60,000 bases of DNA from NCBI RefSeq assembly GCF_032854445.1, contig NC_088296.1, forward strand, positions 26,285,448 through 26,345,447, given 5' to 3'. Under the pieces are notes generated by a model, which did not search any database, was not told where the DNA came from, and saw only the letters and a program-made list of their open reading frames with translations. Shown one piece after another: positions 44,150-55,883 of this stretch. A program made the position numbers and the translations under genes. Numbering within the stretch: the first letter of the stretch is position 1; each line of letters opens with the position of its first letter. The stretch is from Liolophura sinensis. Taxonomy: Eukaryota > Mollusca > Polyplacophora > Chitonida > Chitonidae.

Positions 44150-45265
44150 ACATACAAACATTCCCTCCCGATTGACTGAACAAAGATCAGTAAAGTCTGT
44201 TCCTACACATAAATGTACACATCATAGGTGGCAAATCATCCCAGACAGGCATTCCCTCCAGACACTGACTGAACAAGGATCAGTGAAGTCTGTTCCTACA
44301 CATAAATGTACACATCATAGGTGGCAAATCGTCCAAGACAGGCATTCCCTCAAGACACTGACTGCACAAGGGTCAGTAAAGTCTGTTCCTACACATAAAT
44401 GTACACATCATAGGTGGCAAATCATCCGAGACAGGCATTCCCTCCAGACACTGACTGAACAAGGGTCAGTAAAGTCTGTTCCTACACACAAATGTACACA
44501 TCATAGGTGGCAAATCGTCCCAGAGAGACATTCCCTCCAGACACTGACTGAACAAGGATCAGTAAAGTCTGTTCCTACACACAAATGTACACATCATAGG
44601 TGGCAAATCGTCCCAGACAGGCATTCCCTCCAGACACTGACTGAACAAGGGTCAGTACAGTCTGTTCATACACATAAATGTACACATCATAGGTGGCAAA
44701 TCGTCCCAGACAGGCATTCCCTCCAGACACTGACTGAACAAGGGTCAGTACAGTCTGTTCCTACACATAAATGTACACATCATAGGTGGCAAATCGTCCC
44801 ACACAGGCATTCCCTCCAGACACTGACTGAACAAGGGTCAGTACAGTCTGTTCCTACACACAAATGTACACATCATAGGTGGCAAATCGTCCCAGACAGG
44901 CATTCCCTCCAGACACTGACTGAACAAGGGTCAGTACAGTCTGTTCCTACACATAAATGTACACATCATAGGTGGCAAATCGTCCCAGGCAGGCATTCCC
45001 TCCAGACACTGACTGAACAAGGGTCAGTAAAGTCTGTTCCTACACACAAATGTACACATCATAGGTGACAGATCCTCCAAGACAGACATTCCCTCCAGAC
45101 ACTGACTGAACAAGGGTCAGTAAAGTCTGTTCCTACACATAAATGTACACATCATAGGTGGCAAATCGTCCCAGACAGGCATTCCCTCCAGACACTGACT
45201 GAACAAGGATCAGTAAAGTCTGTTCCTACACATAAATGTACACATCATAGGTGACAGATCGTCCG
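44150..45265. repeat. 93-bp minisatellite, about 12 copies (RFK intron 2)
   Basis: The unit contains CATAAATGTACACATCATAG and GGCATTCCCTCCAGACACTG with a 93-bp period. Because 93 is divisible by three, a 298-codon plus-strand frame stays open (repeat THKCTHHRWQIVPDRHSLQT). It is antisense to RFK and intronic, so I do not call it a gene. Confidence 0.92.
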
Positions 45266-45266
45266 A

Positions 45267-46290
45267 CCACTATTTATACCTAATATACTTAATAAGGTAC
45301 GTAAATTCAGTGCCTACGGCAAAATACCGAATTTTACATAGCTGGACACGAAACACCGAAAAACAGTCCAATCTCAAGCAAACGACGTTCGTTCAAAAGT
45401 TGACACATTAAGCTTTAGACTGGATCATAAAATGACCCACAAACATGCTTTCATTTGGCTAGACGAAAATGGAAGCCTGCAAGTTTGTAGGTTTTTTTTT
45501 AGTTGGAGTAATCCGGTAACAGCTGGAAGGCCATCAGGCGACGGTTCTGGCTGGATTTCTCAAAGGTAAAAGCCTCTGAAGCCACAATATTTCTATCATC
45601 GGCCAATTGAAATGTTACTTTAATGAAACACTTTGAAATACCTTCATTGGCTACAGTCTATGCGGGTTAAGCGGCATTCTCTATTTCTTACTTCATAAAC
45701 GCACAGATGTCCGGTCAACCAGCATCACTTGTAATCTGTCAGCTGCGCTCTAATTGGTCAATGATTTCCATACAACCAATCAGAGCTAAGCTTTTTTCGC
45801 CTTGACGAATTACAGTGATGGAGGCAAGTTGAAGTGACAGACTTGTGTTTGTGGAGCTAAATACAGTGAATGCAACATAAATTAACAACTGTTGACCGTC
45901 ATCAATCAAGCTATTTTAAGGTGATTTATTAAAAGAACATTTCACTTTGTCGATGGCAGAAATATGATCGCTCCAGCGGCTTTCATCACTGAGAAATGAC
46001 AAAACTCTCGCATGACGGTCTTCTCACTGCTACCGGATTCGTCAGACTAAACAAACAACCTACAAACTTACTGGTTCCCATCTTTGTGTAGCCAAGTGAA
46101 AGCATGCATGTTTAACGATTCACACAGCAATGTAAATCACAATGTGTCACCACAATTCGTCAAACAAATGCTCTTTGGTTGAGACTGAACTATTTTTCCG
46201 TATTTAATGTCACGCTACAAAGAGTTGAGTTTTCTGTCTCAGGCTTTGGAGTTACGTGCCTTGTTATATTTATTAGATATAAACAGCATT
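45267..46290. mobile_element. ~1-kb inverted-repeat (foldback/MITE-like) element
   Basis: The left arm (about 45267-45655) matches the reverse complement of the right arm (about 45900-46290) over most of its length. Aligned anchors are TATTTATACCTAATA with TGTTTATATCTAATA, GGTACGTAA with GGCACGTAAC, ACATGCTTTCATTTGGCTA with GCATGCTTTCACTTGGCTA, AAGTTTGTAGG in both, and AATCCGGTA in both. The spacer is about 245 bp. It has no transposase ORF. It sits exactly between the 93-bp array and the 75-bp array in RFK intron 2. Confidence 0.75.
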
Positions 46291-48125
46291 GGGACGATTC
46301 TGCCAGCTATGGTGCCCATATTCAAATGTAGAGCTCAGACCAGGTCATGCTAATACAGGGGCTTTATCCTTCATGTATAAAACACTTATCACATATTCCC
46401 ACGTACAGCTCAGACCAGGTCATGCTAACACCGGGGCTTTATCCTTCATGTATACAACACTTATCACATATTCCCATGTAGAGCTCAGACCAGGTCATAC
46501 TAACAGAGTGGCTTTATCCTTCATGTATACAACACTTATCACATATTCCCACGTACAGCTCAGACCAGGTCATGCTAACACCGGGGCTTTATCCTTCATG
46601 TATACAACACTTATCACATATTCCCATGTAGAGCTCAGACCAGGTCATACTAACACAGGGGCTTTATCCTTCATGTATAAAACACTTATCACATATTCCC
46701 ACGTACAGCTCAGACCAGGTCATACTAACACAGGGGCTTTATCCTTTATGTATACAACACTTATCACATATTCCCATGCAGAGCTCAGACCAGGTCATAG
46801 TAACACAGGGGCTTTATCCTTCATGTATAAAACACTTATCACATACTCCCATGTAGAGCTCAGGCCAGGTCATACTAACACAGGGGCTTTATCCTTCATG
46901 TATAAAACACTTATCACATATTCCCATGTAGAGCTCAGACCAGGTCATACTAACACAGGGGCTTTATCCTTTATGTATACAACACTTATCACATATTCCC
47001 ATGTAGAGCTCAGACCAGGTCATACTAACACAGGGGCTTTATCCTTCATGTATAAAACACTTATCACATATTCCCACGTACAGCTCAGACCAGGTCATAC
47101 TAACACAGGGGCATTATCCTTCATGTATAAAACACTTATGACGCATTCCCACGTACAGCTCAGACCAGGTCATACTAACACAGGGGCATTATCCTTCATG
47201 TATAAAACACTTATCACGTATTCCCATGTAGAGCTCAGACCAGGTCATACTAACACAGGGGCTTTATCCTTCATGTATACAACACTTATCACATATTCCC
47301 ACGTACAGCTCAGACCAGGTCATACTAACACAGGGGCTTTATCCTTTATGTATACAACACTTATCACATATTCCCACGTACAGCTCAGACCAGGTCATAG
47401 TAACACAGGGGCTTTATCCTTCATGTATAAAACACTTATCACATATTCCCATGTAGAGCTCAGACCAGGTCATACTAACACAGGGGCTTTATACTTCATG
47501 TATAAAACACTTATCACATATTCCCATGTAGAGCTCAGACCAGGTCATAGTAACACAGGGGCTTTATCCTTCACGTATAAAACACTTATCACATACTCCC
47601 ATGTAGAGCTCAGGCCAGGTCATACTAACACAGGGGCTTTATCCTTCATGTATAAAAGACTTATCACATATTCCCATGTAGAGCTCAGACCAGGTCATAC
47701 TAACACAGGGGCTTTATCCTTTATGTATACAACACTTATCACATATTCCCATGTAGAGCTCAGACCAGGTCATACTAACACAGGGGCTTTATCCTTCATG
47801 TATAAAACACTTATCACATATTCCCACTTACAGCTCAGACCAGGTCATACTAACACAGGGGCTTTATCCTTTATGTATAAAACACTTATCACGTATTCCC
47901 ACGTAGAGCTCAGACCAGGTCATACTAACACAGGGGCATTATCCTTCATGTATAAAACACTTATCACGTATTCCCATGTAGAGCTCAGACAAGGTCATAC
48001 TAACACAGGGGTTTTATCCTTTATGTATACAACACTTATCATATATTCCCACGTAGAGCTCAGACCAGGTCATACTAACACAGGGGCTTTATCCTTCATG
48101 TATACAACACTTATCACATATTCCC
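46291..48125. repeat. 75-bp minisatellite, about 24 copies (RFK intron 2)
   Basis: The unit contains GAGCTCAGACCAGGTCATAC and AACACTTATCACATATTCCC with a 75-bp period and high identity between copies. The plus-strand frame is open for 617 codons (repeat LRPGHTNTGALSFMYKTLIT). It lies in an intron, antisense to RFK, and I attribute the openness to the 25-codon period. Confidence 0.95.
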
Positions 48126-48164
48126 TTCAGGCTCCAAGTTAAAGGATTCGTGTGCATGTAAGTT

Positions 48165-48585
48165 ATTTTCACACTTAGCACTCACCATGGCTTTCTACTA
48201 TTTCTTACAGAACAGGTTCCAGCCTATACTTAGCACTCACCATGGTTTTCTTCTGGTTCTTACAGAACAGGTTTTACCCTATATTCAGTATTCACCTTGG
48301 ATTTGCTTCTGGTTCTTATAGAACAGGTTCCAGCCTGTACGTTTTTTTCTGATTCTAGAAACGGTTCTGGTTACAGAACGGGTGCCAGCCTATATTCAGC
48401 ACTCACCATGGTTTTCTTCTGGTTCTTACACAGGGGTTCCAGTCTAATTCCTTAGCACTCACCATAAGCCCATGTTTTTTTTTTCCTGTTTATAACAGAA
48501 TAACATATCCATCCTGTATTCAGGACTCACCATCATTTTTTTCTGGTTCTTATAGAACGGGTTCCAGCCTATCCTTAGCACTCAC
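48165..48585. repeat. ~57-bp repeats containing copies of the RFK exon 2 donor
   Basis: About seven diverged copies of the last about 45 coding bases of exon 2 plus its donor. On the minus strand units read GGCTGGAACCCGTTCTATAA, then GAACCAGAAGAAAACCATG and GTGAGT. They begin immediately downstream of the genuine donor (48585) and decay with distance from it. Some units keep CAATGGTGAGTGC-like donor sequence, others have lost it. The first extra unit read through from exon 2 would meet a stop quickly. Confidence 0.85.
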
Positions 48586-48737
48586 CATGGTTTTCTTCTG
48601 GTTCTTATAGAACGGGTTCCAGCCTATACTCAACACCATCTTGTGAACAGGGCCGTTGTCGACCATGGCCCAGCCGTAGTACACACCACAGGGAATGTCT
48701 TTAGGCAAAGCTTCCACCACACGGTCAGGAAAATTGG
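48586..48737 (-). CDS. RFK: Riboflavin kinase, exon 2
   Basis: A 152-bp exon with acceptor GTACTGGTTGCAG (AG at 48739-48738) and donor GTGAGT (from 48585). Phase 1 entry, phase 0 exit. The first codon completes the alanine of the PTANFP motif, whose Thr and Asn bind ATP-Mg in riboflavin kinases. Then come NFPDRVVEALPKDIPCGVYY, GWAMVDNGPVHKMVLSIGWN and PFYKNQKKTM. GxYYGWA and MVxSIGWNPFYKN are strongly conserved strands of the flavokinase six-stranded barrel. The exon is bracketed on both sides by tandem copies of its own splice-site sequences. Confidence 0.96.
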
Positions 48738-48905
48738 CTGCAACCAGTACAACATAAACAACTGACTGTAACCAGTACAACATAATCAATTTGCTGTAAC
48801 CAGTACAACATAAACAATTTGCTGTAACCAGTAAAACATAGACAAATGGCTGTAACCAGTAAAACATAAACAAATGGCTGTAACCAGTAAAACATAAACA
48901 ACTTA
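48738..48905. repeat. 28-bp repeats resembling the RFK exon 2 acceptor
   Basis: Six copies of a 28-bp unit (ACATAAACAAATGGCTGTAA plus CCAGTAAA). On the minus strand each reads TTTTACTGGTTACAG followed by CCATTTG or CAAATTG, closely resembling the genuine acceptor GTACTGGTTGCAG/CCAATTTT. They lie immediately upstream of exon 2 in transcription order. Confidence 0.85.
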
Positions 48906-49132
48906 CACACATGCCGTGCATTTAAACCTGAATTCGCAGATGCCCCAAATTTTGTGAATCATGTTTTCTAAGCAGGCCCTGCAATGAAGAAAATGTTTGC
49001 GAGTGGCACTTCACACAATAATCGCTGCATGGCCTGTGTACACGTATGTCTCTGTTCATGTTGCTACACATTAGATTATTACCCTCCCGCCCCCACCCCA
49101 CCCCACCCCAACCCTAATGTTTAACAGTTATC
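48906..49132. other. RFK intron 1, short unique spacer
   Basis: Contains a C-rich stretch (CCCGCCCCCACCCCACCCCA at about 49087). Nothing else was recognised. Confidence 0.5.
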
Positions 49133-52100
49133 TTGGGTTTCATGTCTACCACAACTGTAGCTTTAGAGACCACTCCTGTCCACCTCACCTGTATCTTTAG
49201 AGACCACTCATGTTTACCACGCCTGTACCTTTTCAGACCACTCATGTCTACCATGCCTTTACCTTTAAAGACCACCCACGTCTACCACACCTGTACCTTT
49301 AGAGACCACCCATGTCAACCACACCTGTACCTTTAGAGATCACCCATGTCTATCGCACCTGTGCCTTTTGAGTCCACTCATGTCTATCACAACTGTATCT
49401 TTTCAGACCACTCATGTCTACCGCACCTGTACCTTTTGAGACCATTCATGTCTACCACAACTGTACCTTTTAAGACCACCCATGTCTACCGCACCTGTAC
49501 CTTTTGAGACCACACGTCTACCACAACTGTGCCTTTTGAGACCACACATGTGTACCGCACCTGTATCTTTAGAGACCACTCATGTCTACCACACCTGTAC
49601 CTTTTGAGACCACTCATGTCCACCACACCTGTACCTTTTCAGACCACTCATGTCTACCTAACATCTGTACCTTTTCAGACCACTCATGTCTACCACAACT
49701 GTACCTTTTGAGACCACTCATGTCTACCACAACTGAACCTTTTGAGACCACTGATGTCCATAACACCTGTACCTTTTCAGACCACTCATGTCTACCTAAC
49801 ATCTGTACCTATTCAGACCACTCATACCTACCACGCCTGTACCCTTTGAGACCCCTCATGTCTACCACACCTGTACCATTTGAGAACACTCATGTCTACC
49901 TAACAACTGTACCTGTTCAGACCACTCATGTCTACCACACCTGAACCTTTTGAGAACACTCATGTCTACCTAACAACTGTACCTTTTCAGACCACTCATG
50001 TCTACCACACCTGTACCCTTTGAGACCACTCATATCTACCACAACTGTACCTTCTGAGAACACACGTCTACCACACCTGTATCTTTAGAGACCACTCATG
50101 TCTACCGCACCTGTATCTTTTGAGAACACTCATGTCTACCTAACAACTGTACCTTTTCAGACCACTTATGTCTACCACACCTGTACCTTTCCAGACCACT
50201 CATGTCTACCGCACCTGTATCTTTTGAGAACACTCATGTCTACTTAACAACTGTACCTTTTCAGACCACCCATGTCTACCACGCCTGTACCTTTTCAAAC
50301 CACTCATGTCTACCTAACAACTGCACCTTTTCAGACCACTCGTGTCTACCACGCCTGTACCCTTTGAGACCACTCATGTCTACCACACCTGTACCTTTTG
50401 AGAACACTCATGTCTACCTAACAACTGTACCTTTTCAGACCACTCATGTCTACCACACCTGTACCTTTCCAGACCACTCATGTCTACCGCACCTGTATCT
50501 TTTGAGAACACTCATGTCTACTTAACAACTGTACTTTTTCAGACCACCCATGTCTACCACACCTGTACCTTTTCAGACCACTCATGTCTACCTAACAACT
50601 GTACCTTTTCAGACCACTCGTGTCTACCACGCCTGTACCCTTTGAGACCACTCATGTCTACCACACCTGTGCCTTTTGAGAACACTCATGTCTACCTAAC
50701 AACTGTACCTTTTCAGACCACTCATGTCTACCAAGCCTGTACCCTCTGACACCACTCATGTCTACCACACACCCATCTAACTTTTGAGAACACTCATGTC
50801 TACCTAACAACTGTACCTTTTCAGACCACTCATGTCTACCACACCTGTACCCTTTGAGACCGCCCATGTCTACCACAACTGTACCTTTTGAGAACACTCA
50901 TGTCTACCTAACAACTGTACCTTTTCAGACCACTCATGTCTACCTAACAACTGTACCTTTTCAGACCACTCATGTCTACCACGCCTGTACCCTTTGAGAC
51001 CACTCCTGTCTATCTAACATCTGTACCTTTTGAGACCACTCATGTCTACCACACCTGTACCCTTTGAGACCACTCATGTCTACCTAACAACTGTACCTTT
51101 TCAGACCATTCATGTCTACCACCACTGCTACCTTTCGAGACCACTCATGTCTACCGCACCTGTACCTTTTGAGACCACCCATGTCTACCTAACGACTGTA
51201 CCTTTTGAGACCACTTATGTCTACCACGCCTGTACCCTTTGAGACCGCCCATGTCTACCACAACTGTACCTTTTGAGAACACTCATGTCTACCTAACAAC
51301 TGTACCTTTTCAGACCACTCATGTCTACCACGCCTGTACTTTTCAGACCACTCATGTCTACCACGCCTGTACCCTTTGAGACCACTCCTGTCTATCTAAC
51401 ATCTGTACCTTTTGAGACCACTCATGTCTACCACACCTGTACCCTTTGAGACCACTCATGTCTACCTAACAACTGTACCTTTTCAGACCACTCATGTCTA
51501 CCATGCCTGTACCCACTGAGAACACTCATGTCTACCACATCTGTACGTTTTGAGAACACTCATGTCTACCTAACAACTGTACCTTTTCAGACCACTCATG
51601 TCTACCACGCCTGTACCTTTTGAGACCACCCATGTCTACCTAACGACTGTACCTATTGAGACCACTCATGTCTACCATGCCTGTACCCATTGAGAACACT
51701 CATGTCTACCACATCTGTACGTTTTGAGAACACTCATGTCTACCTAACAACTGTACCTTTTCAGACCACTCATGTCTACCACGCCTGTACCTTTTGAGAC
51801 TACCCATGTCTACCTAACGACTGTACCTATTGAGACCACTCATGTCTACCATGCCTGTACCCATTGAGAACACTCATGTCTACCACATCTGTACGTTTTG
51901 AGAACACTCATGTCTACCTAACAACTGTACCTTTTCAGACCACTCATGTCTACCACGCCTGTACCTTTTCAGACCACCCATGTCTACCTAACGACTGTAC
52001 CTATTGAGACCACTTATGTCTACCATGCCTGTACCCTTTGAGACCACTCATGTCTACCACATCTGTATGTTTTGAGAACACTCATGTCTACCTAACAACT

Positions 52101-52260
52101 GTACCTTTTCAGACCACTCATGTCTACCACGCCTGTACCTTTTCAGACCACCCATGTCTACCTAACATCTGTACCTTTTGAGACCACTCATGTCTACCAT
52201 GCCTGTACCCTTTGAGACCACACATGTCTACCACACCTGTACCTTTTGTGACCGCTCATG
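49133..52260. repeat. 34-bp minisatellite, ~90 copies (RFK intron 1)
   Basis: About 3.1 kb of a 34-bp unit (GACCACTCATGTCTACCACA plus CCTGTACCTTTTGA). Variants such as CTACCTAACAACTGTACC alternate to give a loose higher-order structure, and from about 51480 to 52200 blocks of several units recur as longer periods. All ORFs here are repeat artefacts. Confidence 0.95.
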
Positions 52261-53118
52261 TCCACCACAACATGAGACATTTTGTAACAATTTACACCTG
52301 TATATTTGCAACATATATTATCTTCACCTACTATAATACTCTACCATGCTAAAGCATCAAAGAGATGAAAGAAAGATTAAACTCTAACTCAGCATACCAG
52401 CCATAAGAGTTAAGCAGATTCAATGCTATTGATGACAACAAGAGCTCAAAAAGAAAAATGTGAAAAGTTAAGGACATGCAGAGCTATATGTATTTATAAC
52501 CTTCACAAGCACTCGCCAAATTCTGCTCTCAACAGTTGTGTTTACAGAAGATGCCAATATCAGAAACGGCGTGGAACATGAATGTGGTAAAACTGTTTAA
52601 ACAAACTTTCAGCCAAGAGAGATTTAAAGTGTGTGAGAAAATGCTAAAATGTTTGCTGAAATTTTGGGGATACAGAGAGTAAACATTCGTGATGAAAGTA
52701 ATCCCAGGATCAAGTGAAGGTATGAGCATGTTGTTGGTTAGATGGTCGGACCATGTGAGAAATAAGAAACTCAATATTCCTGCTACATGTACAGTTACGT
52801 ATATACTGGCACAAATCAGCAGACCAGGTTTCCCCAAAATTTGAAGAAATAGGGCAATGTTCTAACACCATCAACTTGGCTGTCACTCTGTCAACAGCCA
52901 CTACTTATGAGTATATCAGAGAATAGCATATATGTACATTATACCCCCACTATATACATGTGTAACACAAACACACACATCTGCTTATGAACCTCATAAA
53001 TATAACTTCATCCATCTTCAAGTATTTCCTTTCAGTGATATTCATAACTAGCAAACTGTGATGGTACATGTATAGCAAAAGATGAAATATTCAGCACAAA
53101 TGAAGCTAACCGTACATA
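52261..53118. other. RFK intron 1, unique part
   Basis: AT-rich. Two overlapping minus-strand ORFs (52529-52901) show no domain. No exon was recognised. Confidence 0.45.
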
Positions 53119-55883
53119 TATGCTACATCTCAGTTTTCAGTCAACATGAAGCTAACCGTATGTATGTGCTACATCAACATGAAGCTAACTGCTGTAGGGT
53201 ACAAATGTATCAAGCAGGTCACCTGTAGGACACGTATGAAGCAAACAGGTCACCTGCAGGATACACATGAAGCAAACAGGTCAACTGTAGGATACACATG
53301 AAGCAAACAGGTAACCTGTAGGATACACATGAAGCAAACAGGTCACCTGTAGGATACACGTACCAAACAGGTCACCTGTAGGATACACATAAAGCAAACA
53401 GTTCACCTGTAAGATACACGTACCAAACAGGTCACCTGTAGGATACACATAAAGCAAACAGTTCACCTGTAAGATACACGTACCAAACAGGTCACCTGTA
53501 AGACACACATGAAGCAAAAAGGTCACCTGTAGGATACACATGAAGCACACATGTCACCTGTAAGATACACATGATGCAAACAGGTCACCTGTAGGATACA
53601 CATGAAGCAAACAGGTCACCTGTAGGATACACGTACCAAACAGGTCACCTGTAAGACACACATGAAGCAAAAAGGTCACCTGTAGGATACACATGAAGCA
53701 CACATGTCACCTGTAAGATACACATGATGCAAACAGGTCACCTGTAGGATACACATGAAGCAAACAGGTCAACTGTAGGATACACATGAAGCAAATAGGT
53801 CACCTGTAGGATACACATGAAGCAAACAGGTCACCTGTAGGATACACATGAAGCAAATAGGTCAACTGTATGATACACATGAAGCAAACCTGTCACCTGT
53901 AGGATACACATGAGCAAACAGGTCACCTGTAGGGTACACATGAAGCAAAGAGGTCAACTTTTGGATACACATGAAGCAAACAGGTCACCTGTAGGATATA
54001 CATGAAAGCAAAACTAAACCTCAATACATCACATACTGAAATCTTGAATTAGGTAATTAATGGTAATTAATATGCTCGCAGAGCATCAGTGATGGAACAT
54101 CCCCCTTGGGTCACTGTGCTTTATATGTATGCAAAACTTCAGGCCAATACATACAAATACTCTTTTAAGATACCAACCTTCACATTTTGTTTAACTGTGA
54201 TTCTAATACACAATACACTACATGTAATTCAGGACTTACAATTTGTGATTTGTGTTTATTTAATATGCACACACCATGTCAGCAATGGAATACCCCCCGC
54301 CTGTTATTTTGCTCTCCATGTAGGCAAACCTTGGGCTGAATACTGGCAGTACCTGTACGTGTGAAATAACCCCACCCCCGACATTTTGTTTAACTGTCAC
54401 TTGTAACTTAGTAAACTGAACTAAATGATGATAAATCACAGGTCAGCCAGATCAATGCTTGCACTAAATGTATATTCATAGCCAAAATTCCAGTCCACTA
54501 ACCAGCAGAACGGTTATCAGTTTGCTTTTAGTGTTGGGTCATTCTATGTCGCATCAGACAAAAAAATTTTTTTTTCTTTTTGCCCTGACACCCTTGGATT
54601 ATTTTGAAAAATTCTAAACAAAGCTTAGCATATATGAGTAAGTTTTGCCAAGTTATAGCTCCAAATCCCAAGTGGTTTTTGAGATGTGGCCCTGTAGAAA
54701 CACCATGTACTGTTTGGAGGTATAGAAACACCATGTACTGTTTGGAGGTATAGAAACACCATGAACTGTTATGAGATAAAGAAACACCATGAACTGTTTG
54801 GAGGTATAGAAACAACATGAACTGTTTGGAGGTATAGAAACACCTTGTACTGTTTGGAAATATAGAAACAACATGTACTGTTTGGAGATGAAACAACATG
54901 TACTGTTCATTTTTAACAGCCTTGAAATGAAAGCATTTTTAGATGATTGTAATTTCCTTTCAAGTGTACTAGAGGTCTGGAAATCCATCTCCTGGGTTTA
55001 ACTACTCAGGCTGTCAGAATATGGCTTTAGAAAAGTAATATATTCAATACTTTTTGAGATAACAGCCCTTAAACATCACCCTCTGACTGACACTTTTGAT
55101 AAATTTTTGTATTTTTAGTGAGCTGCCATAAGTCAACAGAAATATCAGGAGATCTCTGTTTCAGCACTGGGTGTTTCTACACAGCCATATCTAAAAAAGC
55201 ACTCAGAATATGGAGCTGTAACACAGCAAACCTTCCTCATGTGCTGAGGCATGTTAAGAATTTTTTCAAAATAATCCAAGTGTATCACCACAACAGCCTG
55301 CTGAAATGACATGAAAAGACTCTGGTTAAAACAATTTTTAAAGGGTGAGAAAACCGGCGCAGCACAATGACCCAGGAGCCTCTTATAGCAGTGGCTATAA
55401 GTGTCCACCTCATGGCACCTTCCTTTCTGTCAATATGTAGGGCAGTCTGCCAGAAACCTGCCAATAGTCGTGGGTTTCCCCAGGCTCTGCCTGTCTTCCT
55501 CCCACCATAATATTGGCTTTCATCATATAAGTGAAACATTCTCAAGTATGGCCTAAAACACCAATCAAATCCATGTACGTGTAAAGGTCTTTCAGATAAA
55601 GAACTACAAGTAGCAGTACATGTACACTGCTGTTATCTGTGGTTCTCATTTAAGCATATTTATTTCATGATTTCTATGTTAGATTTCAGAATGCCAGAGT
55701 TCCACATTAATGGGTCTGACATTTACAAAACCCAATGCTGGCCTCCTTACAGGGATGGATTGTTCTATGCACATGCACATTATACAACTCTGATGCTGAC
55801 CCACAGGGGCAGTGAAATGCAATGGCAGGATTAGGCTAGCTATGGGTCATTACATCAGAATGGACTTGACCCATGACCACAGA
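53119..55883. repeat. 2765-bp tandem duplication, unit 1
   Basis: Every landmark in this unit recurs exactly 2765 bp later. The unit starts at TATGCTACATCTCAG and ends at CCATGACCACAGA. It contains a 31-bp minisatellite (53200-54010; GGTCACCTGTAGGATACACA), unique sequence, a 28-bp repeat (54690-54905; GTACTGTTTGGAGGTATAG) and a SINE (55355-55572). Confidence 0.97.
55355..55572 (+). mobile_element. SINE copy in duplication unit 1
   Basis: AATGACCCAGGAGCCTCTTA, GTCGTGGGTTTCCCCAGGCT, CACCATAATATTGGCTTTCA and AAGTGAAACATTCTCAAGTA follow the order of the SINE at 10467-10708. The 3' end is more complete (AAAACACCAATCAAAT). The tRNA head is mostly lost. Confidence 0.75.

Noticed and set aside
44172-45068. 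298-codon open frame with Cys/His-containing 31-residue repeats resembling zinc knuckles
   Set aside because: A 93-bp intronic minisatellite with a period divisible by three. Cys/His spacing is set by the repeat and does not match a zinc-finger family.
46289-48142. 617-codon open frame on the plus strand with 25-residue repeats
   Set aside because: The frame is produced by a 75-bp tandem repeat (divisible by three) inside RFK intron 2 and antisense to that gene. No start context, splice site or domain supports translation.
49133-52260. CRISPR-like or protein-coding interpretation of the direct repeats
   Set aside because: The units are contiguous without unique spacers and the host is eukaryotic. 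It is a minisatellite.
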